Source: a virus
Virus record (IMG/VR): IMGVR_UViG_3300042868_001092
Coordinates: 1-23,400 of that record
Direction: 5' to 3' (one strand)
Length of the DNA: 23,400 bases
Shown: piece by piece, positions 15,367 to 21,575 of the stretch
How positions within the stretch are numbered: position 1 is the stretch's first letter
Layout of the letters: every line of letters begins with the position of its first letter
The notes under the pieces: model-generated
What the model was told of the DNA's origin: nothing
Databases searched by the model: none
Seen by the model: only the letters and a program-made list of their open reading frames with translations
Position numbers and translations under genes: made by a program

Positions 15367-16193
15367 TTAATTAAATTGTTTTTTGCTTTTATAATGTTAT
15401 TATCAGTTGCGTATAACCTTATATGAGTACCGTATTCCCAATTAGGTTTTTTTGCAACTTTAACTAACGGATTATACTTGTTTGCTAAATAATTGCATTC
15501 TTTTTTTCTCTGTGTTTTCCTTTCTTCAGTTGAACCAAAACCACCACTCGAATATCTTTTAAAATATGGAACAAGCCAATTTAATATCAATACGTTGTTA
15601 TGCCTAACTAAGTTTTCAGCAGTCCAAGCGACATCATCAATTAACTGTGCATTTAAATCAAATACATAATCGCTTTTTTTTATTAACCAAAACCTTCCAT
15701 CAGCTAAACCCCTGTGCGAAAATTTGTTTTTTAAGTTCATTGGATTGTCGTGTAATCCAAAACCAATTAATCTAATATTATTTTTATCAGCTAATTTAAT
15801 TAAGTACGGAAACAATTCAAACATTTGCTTTAACGAAATATCGTTTGAAGTATTTAATCTAAATTTATTTTGATTATTAAAATTAATTGGTAAATTATTT
15901 GTTTTACTTATTATCCATTCTTTTGGTAAAGACCTTATCCTAATAAAATCATCACACATAAATACACACCATTCATCTGTATCAACCATTTCTAAAGCCT
16001 TATTCCTTTGGTATGCCAAACCCTTTGATTCATTTGTGATTATTGGTTTCCCTTTAATTGTATTATGTTTATTAAATTTTTGTAAATCATTTTCATTATG
16101 TAATAATACGAAATGTTCAATACCATTATTATTTAATTGTATGCTGGTAGTTGCAGTTTCATATCTATTATAATAAAATGTAAATACCTTCAT
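15360..16193 (-). CDS. TET-associated-type glycosyltransferase (GT-A-like)
   Basis: The product is 277 residues starting MKVFTFYYNR at ATG 16191-16193, which overlaps the upstream stop as ATGA and follows AAGGAAAAG, a plausible ribosome-binding site; a longer open frame upstream is not needed. GLAYQRNKALE (58-68) and WCVFMCDDFIRI (75-86) give the GT-A pattern, with DD at 81-82 as the metal/nucleotide-sugar site. DDVAWTAENL (186-195) is a likely catalytic acidic region. The SxGLAYxRNxAL then acidic CDDF order resembles TET-associated glycosyltransferases (TAGT). Lys/Arg-rich sequence lies towards the C-terminus. It is predicted to transfer a sugar to hydroxymethylated DNA bases. It overlaps the dioxygenase gene by seven bases. 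Confidence 0.65.
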   Translation of the reverse strand: MKVFTFYYNRYETATTSIQLNNNGIEHFVLLHNENDLQKFNKHNTIKGKPIITNESKGLAYQRNKALEMVDTDEWCVFMCDDFIRIRSLPKEWIISKTNNLPINFNNQNKFRLNTSNDISLKQMFELFPYLIKLADKNNIRLIGFGLHDNPMNLKNKFSHRGLADGRFWLIKKSDYVFDLNAQLIDDVAWTAENLVRHNNVLILNWLVPYFKRYSSGGFGSTEERKTQRKKECNYLANKYNPLVKVAKKPNWEYGTHIRLYATDNNIIKAKNNLIKW

Positions 16194-16759
16194 ATCTTTT
16201 CCTTTTCTGCTTTTAGGTATTCCATAATCATACCTCCAACATATGCTTTCTGGTCTCTCCAAAACTTAACTAATTCAAAAGCCTGTTCGTAATGTTCTGC
16301 TTCAAATTCTATTTGTATGGCTTTTTTTACTCCGTTAATCATATCATTTATTTCTGAGGATAAGTCTTCACCATCTAAAATTGAATAGTCTACCGGTGCT
16401 GCAAACATAGGTAAGTCCAATCCCCAATCCTTTAATTCAATCTCATCCCATTCATTAGCAACCATTTCCCACTCCCATTCTCCAAATCCTACATTGTCTT
16501 TAATAATAAATTCGTTTTGCTTTTGTTCGGACCAATCAACTACCTCAACGTTAACTTCTTTATATCCGCATTCAATCATAGCTTTATAACGCATATTACC
16601 GCCAAGTATAACCATATCTTTATTAACTACAATAGGTCGTACTGATTCCATTTCAGGGAAATCCTTAATAGACTTTACAAGTTTTTTAAACTTCTCATCC
16701 TTTATTAATCTAGGATTCTTTGGATTGCTTTTTACTTTATCTACCTTAACTTTTATCAT
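16190..16759 (-). CDS. ParB/sulfiredoxin-fold protein
   Basis: The product is 189 residues. The N-terminal ParB-like nuclease/CTPase fold is shown by SNPKNPR (11-17), MESVRPIVVNKDMVILGGNMRYKAM (37-61) with the GGNMRYKA box matching GxxRxxA, and VNVEVVDWSEQKQNEFIIKDN (69-89). The C-terminal half (about 100-189) is acidic and helical, without a helix-turn-helix, so it lacks standard parS-binding. Stand-alone ParB-like domains frequently accompany phage DNA-modification genes; here the gene overlaps the glycosyltransferase by four bases. It may target or load modification enzymes on DNA. It could instead act in packaging or partition. Catalytic activity is unknown. Confidence 0.75.
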   Translation of the reverse strand: MIKVKVDKVKSNPKNPRLIKDEKFKKLVKSIKDFPEMESVRPIVVNKDMVILGGNMRYKAMIECGYKEVNVEVVDWSEQKQNEFIIKDNVGFGEWEWEMVANEWDEIELKDWGLDLPMFAAPVDYSILDGEDLSSEINDMINGVKKAIQIEFEAEHYEQAFELVKFWRDQKAYVGGMIMEYLKAEKEKI

Positions 16760-16925
16760 TGATTAATTTTTTAATATAAAATACTGAATCGAGTAATTCC
16801 TCGTATAAATGATTTAATAATTGTAAGTTGTTTAAATCTGCATTGTCTAAAGTAGTTCCGTAGGTTTTAATTCCTTTGTCAATGCGCTTTTGTAAGTCTG
16901 CATTAATCTCGTCTAATAACTTCAT
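16746..16925 (-). CDS. Small MazG-like protein (59 residues)
   Basis: The open frame starts MKLLDEINADLQKR and ends INDKS. Its ATG overlaps the HNH stop as ATGA, and its end overlaps the ParB-like start by 14 bases, filling an otherwise empty gap. RIDKGIKTYGTTLDNAD (14-30) and YEELLDSVFYIKKL (41-54) resemble small MazG-like nucleotide pyrophosphohydrolases of phages, in which an ExxD helix binds metal and nucleotides; E43 and D46 fit. A first ExxE motif is not evident, so it may be a minimal or inactive version. A nucleotide-pool role is inferred. Confidence 0.7.
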   Translation of the reverse strand: MKLLDEINADLQKRIDKGIKTYGTTLDNADLNNLQLLNHLYEELLDSVFYIKKLINDKS

Positions 16926-17194
16926 ATTTTATTTTTCTTTAAAAAGTTTAAATGTATTTCAGTCATTTCTTCAACCGTCCATTTATTTTTAAAATCATAG
17001 TCATAATGACAAGTTCGACAAAGTGCGGCAATGTTAGTTATTAAATCTTGCTCATCCTTTCTTTTACTGCCAAATTTAGATTGTGCTACTATATGCGCAA
17101 TGTCAACCGCTTTACTACCGCATACCTCACAAGGAACAAAATCTTCTATACCATATCCAAAATACTTAAAATACTCTTTGGTATATTTTTTCAT
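16922..17194 (-). CDS. HNH endonuclease
   Basis: The product is 90 residues. C22xxC25 and C59xxC62H63 form zinc-binding pairs, DIAHI (31-35) is the first catalytic box with H34, and N54 in LITNIAALC completes the HNH beta-beta-alpha-metal motif. It lacks extra DNA-binding domains. It lies between the SSB-tail gene (one-base overlap) and the MazG-like gene (four-base overlap). HNH proteins may act in packaging, recombination or degradation of non-self DNA, and the terminase is not adjacent here. A homing role is unlikely because it is integrated in the operon by overlapping starts and stops. Confidence 0.85.
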   Translation of the reverse strand: MKKYTKEYFKYFGYGIEDFVPCEVCGSKAVDIAHIVAQSKFGSKRKDEQDLITNIAALCRTCHYDYDFKNKWTVEEMTEIHLNFLKKNKI

Positions 17195-17463
17195 TAAAAC
17201 GGGAGGTCGCTTTTGGTGTTTATATTAATTGGGTTAGTCTCTACCTTTGATTTAGGTTCAAAATCATTCAAAGTTATTTTTACATTTTTACCAAACTGGT
17301 CAGGTTCTGCATAAATATTAATATTAACTTTAACATATCTCTTACCATTGTATTCGTATGAATGCTCTAGTGCATCTGTAATACATAGGCTTGAACTTAG
17401 GAAAGTTTCATTAATCTTTTTACCGCTTCCTAATCTGATTGCTTGTTTTTTTTCGTTGCTCAT
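17194..17463 (-). CDS. Small protein with SSB-like C-terminal tail
   Basis: The product is 89 residues with beta-strand-rich sequence (YEYNGKRYVKVNINIYAE, residues 36-53; FGKNVKITLNDFEPK, 57-71), then a polar linker and terminal KSDLPF. The end strongly resembles the acidic hydrophobic tails of single-stranded DNA-binding proteins (for example DIPF/DLPF) that dock repair and replication partners. Length is short for an OB-fold SSB but close to small phage variants. It is directly downstream of a VRR-NUC gene and overlaps the HNH gene by one base. An ssDNA-binding or accessory function is proposed. The tail is seen; the OB-fold is not proven. Confidence 0.5.
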   Translation of the reverse strand: MSNEKKQAIRLGSGKKINETFLSSSLCITDALEHSYEYNGKRYVKVNINIYAEPDQFGKNVKITLNDFEPKSKVETNPININTKSDLPF

Positions 17464-17474
17464 TATTTTAGTTT

Positions 17475-17852
17475 TTATTGGTTTAAATATTCGTTTATGA
17501 TTTTAATTGTATGTCCAAATCCTTGTCCAAATTCTGCCTTATATCCCTTGCCCCTTAGCTTCATCATCATTACCTCTTGTTCTTGATGGTGTTCATTCTT
17601 TCGCATTGTGCCATCTTTTTTAAATACTATGTTATTAACTGTTTTTAATTCAATAAATAGTCCTGCATAGTTTCCTTTAGGCTCAGCAATAAATAAATCA
17701 GGATAAGCGTTTGAATACTGGAGCGCTTTGTGTCGCTTTGCCATCCCTATACTCATTCTCATTCCTGAACTAAAGTCAGTCCTGAATATAACGTATGGGT
17801 AGATTTTACGTATGTAGTCGCAAACTAACCTGTGTAAGTCTTTCTCTAACAT
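17475..17852 (-). CDS. VRR-NUC domain nuclease
   Basis: The product is 125 residues. The PD-(D/E)xK core is seen as YPDLFIA (50-56) and GLFIELK (64-70), followed by KNEHHQEQEVM (85-95), whose Gln residues are typical of the VRR-NUC clade. RGKGYKAEFGQGF (100-112) forms the late strand. Stand-alone phage VRR-NUC enzymes are thought to process branched or flapped DNA, sometimes as Holliday-junction-type nucleases. It is encoded before the SSB-tail gene, and a 50-base gap separates it from the preceding small gene. All catalytic residues appear intact. Confidence 0.85.
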   Translation of the reverse strand: MLEKDLHRLVCDYIRKIYPYVIFRTDFSSGMRMSIGMAKRHKALQYSNAYPDLFIAEPKGNYAGLFIELKTVNNIVFKKDGTMRKNEHHQEQEVMMMKLRGKGYKAEFGQGFGHTIKIINEYLNQ

Positions 17853-17902
17853 AAAATAAAATTAAAATAAAGTTATTCACATTTATAAAAAAGTTATCAA
17901 TA

Positions 17903-18097
17903 CTATGTTTGTTTAGTACTCCATATCTTTTCTCCATCATCGCCCCAGTAATAATCGCATTTACCATCTTTTAAAGGTAATTCCATAAAGTAACTCTGAT
18001 ATAGTTCATCTGCTTTTGCAGTATATCTGTAGCAATTTTCTTTATAAGGGCAAATGATTGCTCCTATTTCTCCCTTGCATTTACATATGTCGGTCAT
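17903..18097 (-). CDS. Small Cys-containing phage protein
   Basis: The product is 64 residues (MTDICKCKGEIGAIICPYKENCYRYTAKAD). Cys at 5, 7, 16 and 22 could bind a metal. A C-terminal stretch with CDYYWGDDGEKIW is acidic and aromatic. Small proteins of this style recur in Bacteroidota phages but have no known role. It overlaps the upstream small gene by four bases (ATGA). Confidence 0.6.
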   Translation of the reverse strand: MTDICKCKGEIGAIICPYKENCYRYTAKADELYQSYFMELPLKDGKCDYYWGDDGEKIWSTKQT

Positions 18098-18312
18098 AAA
18101 TTATAGGTTTGGTTGTAGTAAAATTCTCCTATTATATAATTGTAAATATTTGTAATACTATCCCTTTGATTTTCTTTGCCATCTTCGTAAGCATTTATTA
18201 TCTGCTCTTTTTCTTTTTCAAGACATTCATTTATTTTTTCAATAAACCCTTTGTTAACCATAAATTCATTTTTTTCCATCCATTGCATTAATTCTTGCAT
18301 TGCTGTTTTCAT
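18094..18312 (-). CDS. Small protein, paralogue of the neighbouring MKTA protein
   Basis: The product is 72 residues, helical, starting MKTAMQELMQWMEKNEF. The segment CLEKEKEQIINAYEDGKENQRD aligns with a similar segment in the preceding small gene, and the first four residues and upstream DNA (AAATT before ATG) are shared, so these two are likely a local duplication. No function is recognised. It is translationally coupled by ATGA to the Cys-containing gene. Confidence 0.6.
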   Translation of the reverse strand: MKTAMQELMQWMEKNEFMVNKGFIEKINECLEKEKEQIINAYEDGKENQRDSITNIYNYIIGEFYYNQTYNL

Positions 18313-18322
18313 AATTTTTTAT

Positions 18323-18541
18323 TTAATCGTTATCTAAAATATATTTTTCTATAAAATAATCCTTTGCTTGACCATCATATTCAATTTTATTATTTAAACC
18401 TTCGTTAAATGCCTCTTGTATTTGGTCTCTTTCTAATTGCAACGCTTTTGTAAGGATGCCTTCGTTCTCTAGTCTTTCATAAACTGCCTGAACCAAAGTT
18501 CCTTCTAATTTTTCAATTAATATTTCTACTGCTGTTTTCAT
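18323..18541 (-). CDS. Small protein, paralogue of the neighbouring MKTA protein
   Basis: The product is 72 residues starting MKTAVEILIEKLEGTL, with LERDQIQEAFNEGLNNK near the middle and EKYILDND at the end. The pattern of an N-terminal MKTA helix, then E(K/R)xQI..A(Y/F)..G, is common to both small proteins in this tandem. It overlaps the upstream gene by four bases. Function unknown. Confidence 0.6.
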   Translation of the reverse strand: MKTAVEILIEKLEGTLVQAVYERLENEGILTKALQLERDQIQEAFNEGLNNKIEYDGQAKDYFIEKYILDND

Positions 18542-18741
18542 AATTTTTCTATTTCTTTTTTAATTTCTAAATATTCATCTGTTAAACCAATAAATCCGTG
18601 TGCTTTAGAATATTTTAATACTTCGTCAACTGCTATTAAAGCACAGTTTTTACCTACATAATGGCTGCAATAGTGGTATTTATCTCCATCATTGTATAAC
18701 ATTTTATCAAATAGTTCTTCTGCTTTTTCTTTAAGTGTCAT
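18538..18741 (-). CDS. Small conserved-type phage protein
   Basis: The product is 67 residues starting MTLKEKAEELFDKMLYNDGD, with CSHYVGKNCALIAVDEVLKYSKAHGF (residues 25-50) and a C-terminal charged helix. The KEKAxEL and CALIAVDE segments resemble many small Bacteroidota phage proteins of unknown role. It is the first gene after the 425-base gap, so it is probably the start of the middle transcript, with its promoter upstream in the repeat region. Confidence 0.6.
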   Translation of the reverse strand: MTLKEKAEELFDKMLYNDGDKYHYCSHYVGKNCALIAVDEVLKYSKAHGFIGLTDEYLEIKKEIEKL

Positions 18742-18808
18742 AATTTATATGTTTTTAAATATATTTTGTTTATTTGCGCCTATTTATATTCTTTTGCACC
18801 TAATTTTT

Positions 18809-18832
18809 ATGTCGCTTAAAGTGTCGCTTAAT
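18809..18832. repeat. Two tandem 12-base direct repeats
   Basis: ATGTCGCTTAAA is followed directly by GTGTCGCTTAAT, a 12-base period with identical TGTCGCTTAA cores. Such tandem units near a helicase gene may bind an initiator or repressor. Confidence 0.6.
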
Positions 18833-18900
18833 GCACTTTTGGGTACAATAAATTGTATTATGCACTTTTGTATGTGCAATAATGCAAGATATTGCACTTT
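18832..18900. repeat. Three TGCACTTT direct repeats with interleaved palindromes
   Basis: TGCACTTT occurs at 18832, 18861 and 18893, spaced 29 and 32 bases (about three helical turns). Between them lie the palindrome TACAAT-AA-ATTGTA (18844-18857) and the inverted repeat GTGCAATA ... TATTGCAC (18874-18897). Phased repeats of this kind look like operator or iteron sites; the binding protein is unknown. Confidence 0.6.
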
Positions 18901-18912
18901 ATAATGTGTCTT

Positions 18913-18927
18913 ATATGTCACACATAT
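18913..18927. repeat. Palindrome ATATGT-CAC-ACATAT
   Basis: A perfect inverted repeat of 6-base arms with a 3-base centre. It overlaps a wider inverted repeat GTCACA ... TGTGAC (18917-18942). Both are in the gap near the repeat cluster and suit a dimeric repressor or initiator site. Confidence 0.45.
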
Positions 18928-19113
18928 CGATAAATTTGTGACTTTAATGACTCGTTACTCATTCATATTTGTTTTTTTATTAATCAATATTTAGAAAAAT
19001 TCATGCAAAATGTAAAGCAAATAATTCATAATATGTAAGCTATTATAAAAAATAAAGTTTAATAATGTTACAATATGCGCAGTATAACTTCTTAATTTGG
19101 CACTATTTTAATA

Positions 19114-19145
19114 CCGACTTTGTCATAAAATATTGTTTATGTCGG
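19114..19145 (-). terminator. Bulged hairpin downstream of dnaB
   Basis: On the plus strand CATAAA (19124-19129) pairs with TTTATG (19136-19141) and CCGA (19114-19117) with TCGG (19142-19145), with a 6-base bulge. It lies about 20 bases after the dnaB stop. The trailing minus-strand sequence is TATTAAAATAG, not a strong T-run, so it is a weak terminator candidate. Confidence 0.35.
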
Positions 19146-19166
19146 AAATATTTCGAATTATCGTCA

Positions 19167-20489
19167 TCATAATATCATTTCTTTAAATTCCATTCTTTCG
19201 CCTATAAATTGGAATGGTATGTTTTTTAAACTTCCGTGCCTATTTTTAGCTATCTTAACTATACATTTACCTTCTGCATTGTGTGTCATTCCATCAACTT
19301 CTATTTCTCTAATTCCGTAGGTCTCAGGTCGCATTAAAAAGATAACCGAATCAGCATCTTGCTCTATACCACCGCTTTCTCTAAGGTCAGATAACTGTGG
19401 CATCTTATCATTCCTGCTTTCAACTGCTCTGCTTAATTGAGATAATGCAAGTACTGGAATATTTAATTCCTTTGCTATTATTTTGCATCCTCGACTAATT
19501 TCTGCAATCTCGCTTTCCCTGTTACCTTTCCTATCTACTCCGCTCATAAGTTGCAGATAATCAACGCATAAGAATTCAATTTGGTATTTTCTTTTTAATA
19601 TCGCTGCCTTGCTTCTTAGGTCTCTAATGTTTAAACTTGGTGTATCATCAATGTATAATTTTGCTTTTTGTAACCTATCTTCAGAAGCCATCAGCATAAA
19701 TTTATGTGCTTCTGTAAGATTATTATTTCTAAGTAAATGATGTGCAATTCCTGAATCTAAACTAATTAACCTGTTAACTAATTGTTCCCCACTCATTTCT
19801 AAACTAAATATGCCTACTGGCTTATCTTGTTTTAAAACATTTAGTATTGCATTTAACATAAAAGCAGTCTTTCCTTGTGCAGGTCTTGCTGCTAAAATAA
19901 TTAAATCAGGATTAACCCAACCGCTAATATATTTATTTAAACTCTGCCATCCTGTATCAATTCCTATTTGCCCATTTTCAATTACTGCATCTCTTTCTTT
20001 AGCTAGACTCATTATGTAATGCGCCATCCCTTTCTCACTATTTTTATAAATGCTTTCCTGTGCATTTAAAATCTTAGTTGAAGCATTATTTAAATGGTTT
20101 TCAATCTCGCCTTGATAAGAATCATTAATTAATTCCTGACCTATTACTATTCCTTTTCTTTGTAAATAACATTGCTGAAGTATTAATATCCAATCATTCA
20201 TTGAACTGCTGCCAGTTACATTATTAGTTAACTTTACTATCTCATAAGCACCGCCTACTAAGTCCATTTCTTTTTTATTAGTCAAGTATTGAGATACAGT
20301 TACTATATCAATAGCACTCATTTTATCATACAATCCCTGTATTGCTTTAAAGATTAATTGGTTTTTAGTTTGGTAAAAGAATTCACTTGTAATTTTAGCT
20401 ATATATGTATGAACTGAATTCTGTTCAATCAAAAGTACTCCAAGAATCCTATCTTCGACATCTTTGTTGTTTGGTGGTGTTTTAGCCAT
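19167..20489 (-). CDS. dnaB: Replicative DNA helicase, DnaB family
   Basis: The product is 440 residues, full length for the family. The N-terminal helical domain (about 1-150) starts NNKDVEDRILGVLL. The RecA-like domain carries Walker A ARPAQGKT (201-208), SLEMSGEQ (229-236), Walker B CVDYLQLMSG (308-317), LSQLSRAVE (349-357) and the Arg-finger-type KNRHGS (415-420). It unwinds DNA at the replication fork as a hexamer. Upstream is the DUF4373 gene and downstream the repeat-rich gap. The start at 20487-20489 is 128 bases after the previous gene. It is very similar in layout to bacterial DnaB, so an origin from a host gene is likely. Confidence 0.95.
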   Translation of the reverse strand: MAKTPPNNKDVEDRILGVLLIEQNSVHTYIAKITSEFFYQTKNQLIFKAIQGLYDKMSAIDIVTVSQYLTNKKEMDLVGGAYEIVKLTNNVTGSSSMNDWILILQQCYLQRKGIVIGQELINDSYQGEIENHLNNASTKILNAQESIYKNSEKGMAHYIMSLAKERDAVIENGQIGIDTGWQSLNKYISGWVNPDLIILAARPAQGKTAFMLNAILNVLKQDKPVGIFSLEMSGEQLVNRLISLDSGIAHHLLRNNNLTEAHKFMLMASEDRLQKAKLYIDDTPSLNIRDLRSKAAILKRKYQIEFLCVDYLQLMSGVDRKGNRESEIAEISRGCKIIAKELNIPVLALSQLSRAVESRNDKMPQLSDLRESGGIEQDADSVIFLMRPETYGIREIEVDGMTHNAEGKCIVKIAKNRHGSLKNIPFQFIGERMEFKEMIL

Positions 20490-20544
20490 TTTAAGCCTGT
20501 TTTTAGGTTGGTTAATGTATTCGTGATAGATTCCCTCAAAAGTT

Positions 20545-20572
20545 ATTTTAAATCAAACCTTGATATCTTAAA
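20545..20572 (-). promoter_or_regulatory. AT-rich hairpin in the dnaB upstream gap
   Basis: ATCAA-ACC-TTGAT plus flanking TTTTAA and TTAAAA arms (3-base bulge) forms a weak stem between the DUF4373 gene and dnaB. It is followed on the minus strand by AAC-type sequence, with no T-run. It could be a weak terminator or a binding site. The rest of the 128-base gap is featureless and AT-rich. Confidence 0.3.
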
Positions 20573-20617
20573 ATGCGTTTAAATAATACTTATACTCATT
20601 TGATAACTAAAATTGTA

Positions 20618-21052
20618 TTAAAGAACTATTTTTGTTAAAAAATCCCCTTTATTTATTTCTTTACTTTCTTTCTTTGCATAAGCCTCCCCATTAGGGAGGG
20701 TAATAGCCCCCCCATTTTTCCAACGTAAAGCTGCTCCAATTTTACCTTTATCGCTAAGTTTTTTTCTTAGTCCTAAATGGTCATTTAATCTCCTGGAAAA
20801 GAAACCATCTTCTGCAATAGTAAATAAATTAAATTCTTCAATAACTGCCTTAACTTTAACCTCGTTTGTTTGCATCTGCATCGCTAGAACTGGAGTAATA
20901 TTTAAAGGTAGGATTCCACCTGCTTGAGCAAGGTTCTCAACTAAAAACCAATAAATACCATAACCCTCCATTCCTAACTGCTGCCTGAGGAATAAGATTT
21001 TAACATCATTTGCAGAATTATAATCGTGGCTAAAGTAGTATGATTTATTCAT
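20618..21052 (-). CDS. DUF4373 / Lin1244-like replication protein
   Basis: The product is 144 residues. NKSYYFSHDYNSANDVKILFLRQQLGMEGYGIYWFLVE (2-39) is the typical DUF4373 (Lin1244/Lin1753-like N-terminal) start, with GIYWFLVE followed by residues through DGFFSRRLNDHL (about 102-113) and GKIGAALRWKNGG (123-135). Such proteins are replication initiator-like or helicase-loader-like partners encoded just before phage helicases, as here. The C-terminal KKESKEINKG tail is short compared with longer relatives. A G7 run (TGGGGGGGC) occurs in the coding strand but the frame stays sensible, so no frameshift is implied. It overlaps the upstream winged-helix gene by eight bases. Confidence 0.8.
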   Translation of the reverse strand: MNKSYYFSHDYNSANDVKILFLRQQLGMEGYGIYWFLVENLAQAGGILPLNITPVLAMQMQTNEVKVKAVIEEFNLFTIAEDGFFSRRLNDHLGLRKKLSDKGKIGAALRWKNGGAITLPNGEAYAKKESKEINKGDFLTKIVL

Positions 21053-21275
21053 TTATTAAGATTTTACGTTTGTTATCCTCAAATATTATTTCTATTAGCC
21101 CTGTATCTTTTAATTCATTTATCCAGTTGTTTACCGTCATAGTTGATACTTCAAAAGCATCTGCATAATAGGCATTAGATTTGTTAAACCTTTTTGTATG
21201 CTCAAGGTAAATATAAAAAATCTTTGCTGAATTATTTATTCTATACTCTAAAATATCTTTTTTAATGTTAATCAT
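21045..21275 (-). CDS. Small winged-helix DNA-binding protein
   Basis: The product is 76 residues. KIFYIYLEHTKRFNKSNAYYADAFEVSTMTVNNWINELKDTG (19-60) is a helix-turn-helix with wing of the HTH_36 style, found in phage initiators and replication regulators. It directly precedes the DUF4373 gene (8-base overlap), suggesting the two act together at the origin. A GC-rich hairpin lies just upstream of its start. Confidence 0.6.
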   Translation of the reverse strand: MINIKKDILEYRINNSAKIFYIYLEHTKRFNKSNAYYADAFEVSTMTVNNWINELKDTGLIEIIFEDNKRKILINE

Positions 21276-21288
21276 AAGTTAAATTTAA

Positions 21289-21309
21289 GGGGTGGCGATT
21301 AACCACCCC
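21289..21309 (-). promoter_or_regulatory. GC-rich hairpin before the winged-helix gene
   Basis: GGGGTGG-cgattaa-CCACCCC gives a perfect 7-bp stem with a 7-base loop in an AT-rich gap. On the minus strand it is followed by TTAAATTT, a poor terminator tail. It ends 14 bases before the ATG of the winged-helix gene, as with the hairpins in the late region. It may attenuate or stabilise the mRNA. Confidence 0.6.
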
Positions 21310-21316
21310 AAGTTAA

Positions 21317-21571
21317 TTAATTAATTTCTGTGTAAATTTTTCTAGCATCTTTTTTATTCAAAATAGAGAATTCTCCATAATGAATAGTTCTGCCAAACTT
21401 ATTGGTGTGCTTGATTAAATCGCAAATGATATTTACTCCCATCTTTCTTAGGTTGGTTATCCTGGCAGTTGGGTTTAAAATACCGTTCATTACAAGGTTT
21501 AAACTTGTTTGTCTTTTTTCAGTTAGAAGCAAATTTAATACTTCTGCATTCTGATTTGTTGGTGTTGTCAT
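21317..21571 (-). CDS. Small HTH_39-type DNA-binding protein
   Basis: The product is 84 residues. LNLVMNGILNPTARITNLRKMGVNIICDLIK (about 25-55) is the helix-turn-helix and following strand of the HTH_39 type, common in Bacteroidota phages. A beta-hairpin wing (FGRTIHYGEFSIL) follows. It lies between the DnaA-like gene and the winged-helix gene, five bases downstream of the former. A replication or regulatory role is inferred from neighbours. Confidence 0.65.
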   Translation of the reverse strand: MTTPTNQNAEVLNLLLTEKRQTSLNLVMNGILNPTARITNLRKMGVNIICDLIKHTNKFGRTIHYGEFSILNKKDARKIYTEIN

Positions 21572-21575
21572 TTTT

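Larger units (their letters stand above)
18742..19166. other. Intergenic repeat-rich region (candidate origin / promoter region)
   Basis: This is the only gene-free stretch over 300 bases. It is very AT-rich and contains direct repeats, several palindromes and a bulged hairpin, described separately. It lies directly downstream of dnaB and upstream of the small-gene cluster, where a promoter and perhaps a replication origin would be expected. No open frame with a credible product is seen on either strand. No confident Bacteroidota promoter (TAnnTTTG with an upstream TTG) was recognised for the minus strand. Confidence 0.5.

Noticed and set aside
18692-18904. Plus-strand open frame of 70 codons spanning the repeat region
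   Set aside because: It overlaps a real minus-strand gene and is hydrophobic low-complexity sequence driven by AT-rich DNA.
18931-18938. TAAATTTG, matching a Bacteroidota -7 promoter box on the plus strand
   Set aside because: No good -33 element was seen and no plus-strand gene follows; single 8-base matches are expected by chance in AT-rich DNA.
20683-20699. CCTCCC/GGGAGG hairpin
   Set aside because: It lies inside the DUF4373 coding region with no T-run; the codons give a sensible protein tail, so a terminator role is unlikely.
20701-20720. Run of seven G in the DUF4373 coding strand as a phase-variable or frameshift site
   Set aside because: The frame continues with a family-like Lys/Glu-rich tail to a normal stop, so no frameshift is needed.
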